Shown: positions 5,943-8,788 of the stretch, in pieces
Position numbering within the stretch: the stretch's first letter is position 1
Layout of the letters: each line of letters opens with the position of its first letter
NCBI GenBank assembly: GCA_002702235.1
Contig: NZYO01000013.1
Span: 15,787 to 24,574 of the forward strand
Source of the DNA: Gammaproteobacteria bacterium
GTDB taxonomy: Bacteria > Pseudomonadota > Gammaproteobacteria > Poriferisulfidales > GCA-002705445
Reading direction: 5' to 3'
DNA: 8,788 nt
The notes under the pieces: generated by a model
The model's input: only the letters and a program-made list of their open reading frames with translations
Told to the model about the DNA's origin: nothing
Database searches by the model: none
Position numbers and translations under genes: made by a program

Positions 5943-6950
5943 ATGAAAATTGTAATTATTACAGATGCATGGAAACCTCAAGTCAATGGAGTTGTAAACT
6001 CATTAAGTAAAATAGCAGAAGGTTTAACACAAAAGGGTCATAACGTTGAAATTATTGGACCAAACCAATTTAAAACAATTGCATGCCCAACATATCCATC
6101 AATCCGTCTGGCATTATTTTCAAAAAAAAAATTAAAAAAATTATTATTTAAAATTAAACCTGAATCAATTCATATTGCTACAGAGGGTCCTTTGGGGCTA
6201 GCTGGTAGAAAAATATGCATTCAAAATAAGTGGCGCTTTACAACTTCATATCACACAAGATTTCCCGAATATATTAAAGCAAGAATCCCGATACCATTGT
6301 GGTTAACATATAAATTTTTAAAAAATTTTCATTCGGCTGCCCATAAAACTCTTGTGCCAACGATTTCAATTAAAAAAATGTTGGAGTCAAGGGGTTTTAA
6401 GAATATAGATATATGGTCAAGGGGTGTAGACCAAAATATTTTTAAACCTGTAAAAAAAAAGGAAGAATCATCTTATACCAAACCAGTCATGGTATATGTT
6501 GGAAGGGTTTCGGTTGAAAAAAATATTGAAGATTTTTTGAAAATTAATATTAATGGCAGCAAAATTATTATTGGTGATGGTCCAGATTTACGTAAATTAA
6601 AACATAAATATAAAAATGTAATATTTCTTGGTGAAAAATTTGGTAAAGAGCTCGCAAATATTGTTGCTAGTTCAGATGTTTTTGTTTTTCCAAGCTTAAC
6701 AGATACATTTGGGATTGTATTAATTGAGGCATTAGCATGTGGCATTCCAGTTGCAGCGTACCCTGTGTCTGGTCCTATTGACATAATTGAAAATGGGGTC
6801 AACGGCTCATTGAATCGTGATCTTGAAACTGCAATCAAAGATGCTTTAAAAATTAGCAAAGAGGAGTGTATAAAAAAAGCAAAACAATATACTTGGCAAT
6901 CCTCAACAAACCAATTTGAATCTTCGCTAACTCCAATCAAAATATTATGA
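5943..6950 (+). CDS. agt: GT4 glycosyltransferase, Agt-type diacylglycerol glycosyltransferase
   Basis: Probably transfers glucuronate or glucose from its UDP-sugar to diacylglycerol to make a phosphorus-free glycolipid at the cytoplasmic membrane. The 335-residue GT-B protein has an N-terminal acceptor domain with ITDAWKPQVNGVV (6-18), PTYPSIRLALF (49-59), IHIATEGPLG (76-85) and TSYHTRFPEY (101-110). The C-terminal donor domain has the YVGRVSVEKN segment (185-194), GDGPD (211-215), VFPS (248-251) and TDTFGIVLIEALACG (253-267). The GT4 E-x7-E motif appears as D254-x7-E262. These segments match the glycosyltransferases found beside plcP in rhizobia, roseobacters and SAR11. It starts immediately after the preceding stop (TAGATG) without a Shine-Dalgarno, so it probably depends on coupled translation, and it overlaps ugd by 4 nt. 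Basic patches such as KKKLKKLLFK (61-70) suit membrane association. An A10 run (6122-6131) and an A9 run (6452-6460) lie in frame. Sugar specificity is inferred from ugd. Confidence 0.85.
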   Translation: MKIVIITDAWKPQVNGVVNSLSKIAEGLTQKGHNVEIIGPNQFKTIACPTYPSIRLALFSKKKLKKLLFKIKPESIHIATEGPLGLAGRKICIQNKWRFTTSYHTRFPEYIKARIPIPLWLTYKFLKNFHSAAHKTLVPTISIKKMLESRGFKNIDIWSRGVDQNIFKPVKKKEESSYTKPVMVYVGRVSVEKNIEDFLKININGSKIIIGDGPDLRKLKHKYKNVIFLGEKFGKELANIVASSDVFVFPSLTDTFGIVLIEALACGIPVAAYPVSGPIDIIENGVNGSLNRDLETAIKDALKISKEECIKKAKQYTWQSSTNQFESSLTPIKIL

Positions 6951-8248
6951 AAATTACTATATTTGGCTGCGGATATGTTGGACTAGTTACAGCGGCTTGT
7001 TTTTCACAAGTTGGAAATCAGGTGATTTGTGTTGACAATAATGAAAAAAAGCTAAAGAAACTTAAACAAGGAGTGATAGATATTTTTGAACCAGAGTTGG
7101 AAAATATTCTAAAGGCTTCTATTAAAAAAAAAAATATTGAATTTACAAACGATACAGCAAAGGCGGTAACTTCTTCAACCATTATATTTATTTGCGTAAA
7201 TACACCACCCCTGGAAAATGGTGATGCAGATTTAAGTAAAATTATAAGTGTTGCCGAAAGTATAGGGGCTAATATAAATGGTTTCAAAATTATTTCGACT
7301 AAATCAACTGTTCCAGTAGGAACATCTCGAAAAATTAAAAAAACTATTAATAGTTGTTTGAAAGCTAAAATAAAATTTGAAGTGGCATCAAATCCTGAGT
7401 TTCTCAAAGAAGGCTCTGCTGTGAAAGACTTTATGAAACCTGATCGAATTGTAGTTGGTATAAACTCAAACCAAGCAAAAAAAATATTTCAAGAATTATA
7501 CGGTCCATTTAATAGAAATCACGATAAATTAATTTTTATGGACATAGAATCTGCTGAACTTACTAAATACGCTGCAAACACAATGCTTGCATCAAGAATA
7601 AGCTTAATGAATGAACTTGCAAATATAGCAGAATGTGTTGGTGCAGATATAGAACATGTTAGAAAAGGTATTGGATCTGATCCACGCATTGGGTATAACT
7701 TTATTTATCCGGGTTGTGGGTATGGTGGTTCGTGTTTACCTAAAGATGTTAAAGCACTAAATATGACTGCTAAAAAGTGTGGTTATGATGCAAAAATCAT
7801 TCAGGCTGTAAATAATGTAAACGAAAATCAAAAAGAAGTGATATTTAATAAAATAATGAAAAGATTTGGAAAAATCAAGAATAAGAAATTTGCTGTTTGG
7901 GGCTTATCCTTTAAGCCAAACACAAATGATTTACGGGAAGCACCAAGTAAAAAGATAATAGAGTTATTGAAAAAAAATGGTGCGAAGGTAATAGTTTATG
8001 ATCCAATTTCGATAAATGAATTTAAAAAAGAATTCAAAGATATTAAATCATGTGATTCGATGTATGAGGTTTTAAATGATTGTGATGCATTAATTATTAA
8101 TACTGAATGGCAAGAATTTAAATCACCAAACTTCAAAAAGATAAAATCAAAATTAAAAGAAAATTTAATTTTTGATGGGAGAAATATGTACGACCCAAAA
8201 ATTATTAAAAAATACAATATAGAGTATCATTGTATAGGAAGAAAATAA
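6947..8248 (+). CDS. ugd: UDP-glucose 6-dehydrogenase
   Basis: Cytoplasmic NAD-dependent enzyme that oxidises UDP-glucose to UDP-glucuronate in two steps through a covalent thiohemiacetal. The 433 residues are standard length and complete: Rossmann motif FGCGYVGLV (6-14), CVNTPP (83-88), STVPVGT (120-126), NPEFLKEGSA (149-158), ELTKYAANT (204-212, K207), the GYGGSCLPKD loop (258-267) with catalytic C263 and K266, then the UDP-binding domain with WGLSFKPNTNDLREAPS (318-334) and DGRN (410-413). It overlaps agt through ATGA and has no Shine-Dalgarno of its own, so it should be coupled to agt. As the third gene after the PlcP- and Agt-type genes, it probably supplies the sugar donor for glucuronosyl-diacylglycerol, although UDP-glucuronate could also feed surface polysaccharide. 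An A11 run at 7124-7134 encodes part of KKKN. The stop lies 2 nt from the 3' end of the convergent 5S rRNA gene. Confidence 0.96.
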   Translation: MKITIFGCGYVGLVTAACFSQVGNQVICVDNNEKKLKKLKQGVIDIFEPELENILKASIKKKNIEFTNDTAKAVTSSTIIFICVNTPPLENGDADLSKIISVAESIGANINGFKIISTKSTVPVGTSRKIKKTINSCLKAKIKFEVASNPEFLKEGSAVKDFMKPDRIVVGINSNQAKKIFQELYGPFNRNHDKLIFMDIESAELTKYAANTMLASRISLMNELANIAECVGADIEHVRKGIGSDPRIGYNFIYPGCGYGGSCLPKDVKALNMTAKKCGYDAKIIQAVNNVNENQKEVIFNKIMKRFGKIKNKKFAVWGLSFKPNTNDLREAPSKKIIELLKKNGAKVIVYDPISINEFKKEFKDIKSCDSMYEVLNDCDALIINTEWQEFKSPNFKKIKSKLKENLIFDGRNMYDPKIIKKYNIEYHCIGRK

Positions 8249-8250
8249 AA

Positions 8251-8368
8251 GCCTGATAGTGTCCTACTCTCACATGGGGAGGCCCCACACTACCATCGGC
8301 GATACACCTTTTCACTTCTGAGTTCGGGATGGGATCAGGTGGTACAAGTGCTCTATGGCTATCAGGCA
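8251..8368 (-). rRNA. rrf: 5S ribosomal RNA
   Basis: Read on the minus strand, the sequence runs from TGCCTGATAGCC to CTATCAGGC and follows recalled E. coli 5S closely. It contains the conserved CCGAACTCAGAAGTGAAA segment, GCCGATGGTAGTGTGGGG and CCCCATGTGAGAGTAGG. Helix I pairs GCCTGATAG with CTATCAGGC perfectly over 9 bp. The mature ends are set by this helix; the 3' end could extend 1-2 nt to 8249. It is the distal gene of a 23S-5S transcript running right to left. Just past its 3' end the minus strand reads TTTTATTTTC, so helix I plus the T-run may help end the rRNA transcript inside the tail of ugd. Confidence 0.97.
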
Positions 8369-8427
8369 ATTTTTTACAAGATGCAATTCTTTAGATATTT
8401 TATTTCAACAATATACTTGGACGTTAT
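8369..8427 (-). other. 23S-5S internal transcribed spacer
   Basis: About 59 nt of AT-rich spacer between the 23S 3' end and 5S, with no tRNA. Immediately downstream of the mature 23S end the minus strand continues as TATAACGTCCAAG, close to the TATAACACCCAAG that I recall at the same place in Pseudomonas, which supports a gammaproteobacterial origin. This part normally forms the 3' side of the 23S processing stem; its 5' partner is outside the window. Confidence 0.7.

Positions 8428-8788
<361 letters not shown>

Noticed and set aside
6473..6940. 155-codon minus-strand open frame opposite the agt donor domain
   Set aside because: It covers conserved GT4 motifs on the plus strand, has no recognisable domain or Shine-Dalgarno, and is explained as an antisense shadow.
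7018..7407. 129-codon minus-strand open frame opposite ugd
   Set aside because: It is antisense to the intact NAD-binding domain, and its hydrophobic composition mirrors lysine-rich coding on the other strand.
8369..8427. tRNA gene in the 23S-5S spacer
   Set aside because: At 59 nt it is too short, and no GGTTCGAATCC-like T-loop or CCA end is present on either strand.

Overview
The window is a very AT-rich, tightly packed stretch of bacterial chromosome. Low-GC coding, lysine- and asparagine-rich proteins, overlapping genes, a glutaminyl-tRNA synthetase and a 23S 3' end of gammaproteobacterial type all suggest a streamlined gammaproteobacterium. A surface-ocean SAR86-like lineage would fit, but the sequence alone does not settle the taxon.

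Left to right: (1) the 3' part of glnS, open at the left edge (1-885, +). (2) A leftward operon gloB - SH3b exported protein - rmuC (3479 to 888), joined by 8-nt and 1-nt overlaps. It meets glnS tail to tail with only 2 nt between the stop codons. (3) A 53-nt divergent spacer, then a photolyase/cryptochrome gene (3533-5023, +) of the PhrB/FeS-BCP family. Three of its four iron-sulfur ligands appear to be missing. (4) A 109-nt spacer with an 11-bp-phased repeat array and a hairpin over the start codon. (5) A rightward three-gene operon, a COG2908 metallophosphoesterase of the PlcP type, a GT4 glycosyltransferase of the Agt type and UDP-glucose 6-dehydrogenase (5133-8248), with junctions TAGATG and ATGA. 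(6) The distal end of an rRNA operon on the minus strand: 5S (8251-8368), a short spacer, and the 3' part of 23S running off the right edge.

The most informative unit is the plcP-agt-ugd cluster. In rhizobia and marine heterotrophs, PlcP removes the head group of phospholipids during phosphate starvation and leaves diacylglycerol, which Agt glycosylates. Ugd supplies UDP-glucuronate, so the likely product is glucuronosyl-diacylglycerol, a phosphorus-free membrane lipid. The promoter region carries four TT-rich 7-mers at exact 11-bp spacing, the geometry of PhoB half-sites though not their consensus. The Shine-Dalgarno lies in the loop of a 7-bp hairpin whose 3' strand begins with the start codon. 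This would be a phosphorus-sparing lipid-remodelling operon with possible two-level control.

The remaining genes are housekeeping or stress functions: translation (GlnRS, rRNA), methylglyoxal detoxification (GloB), DNA maintenance (RmuC) and light-driven DNA repair (photolyase). All family comparisons were made from memory of reference proteins, not from database searches.
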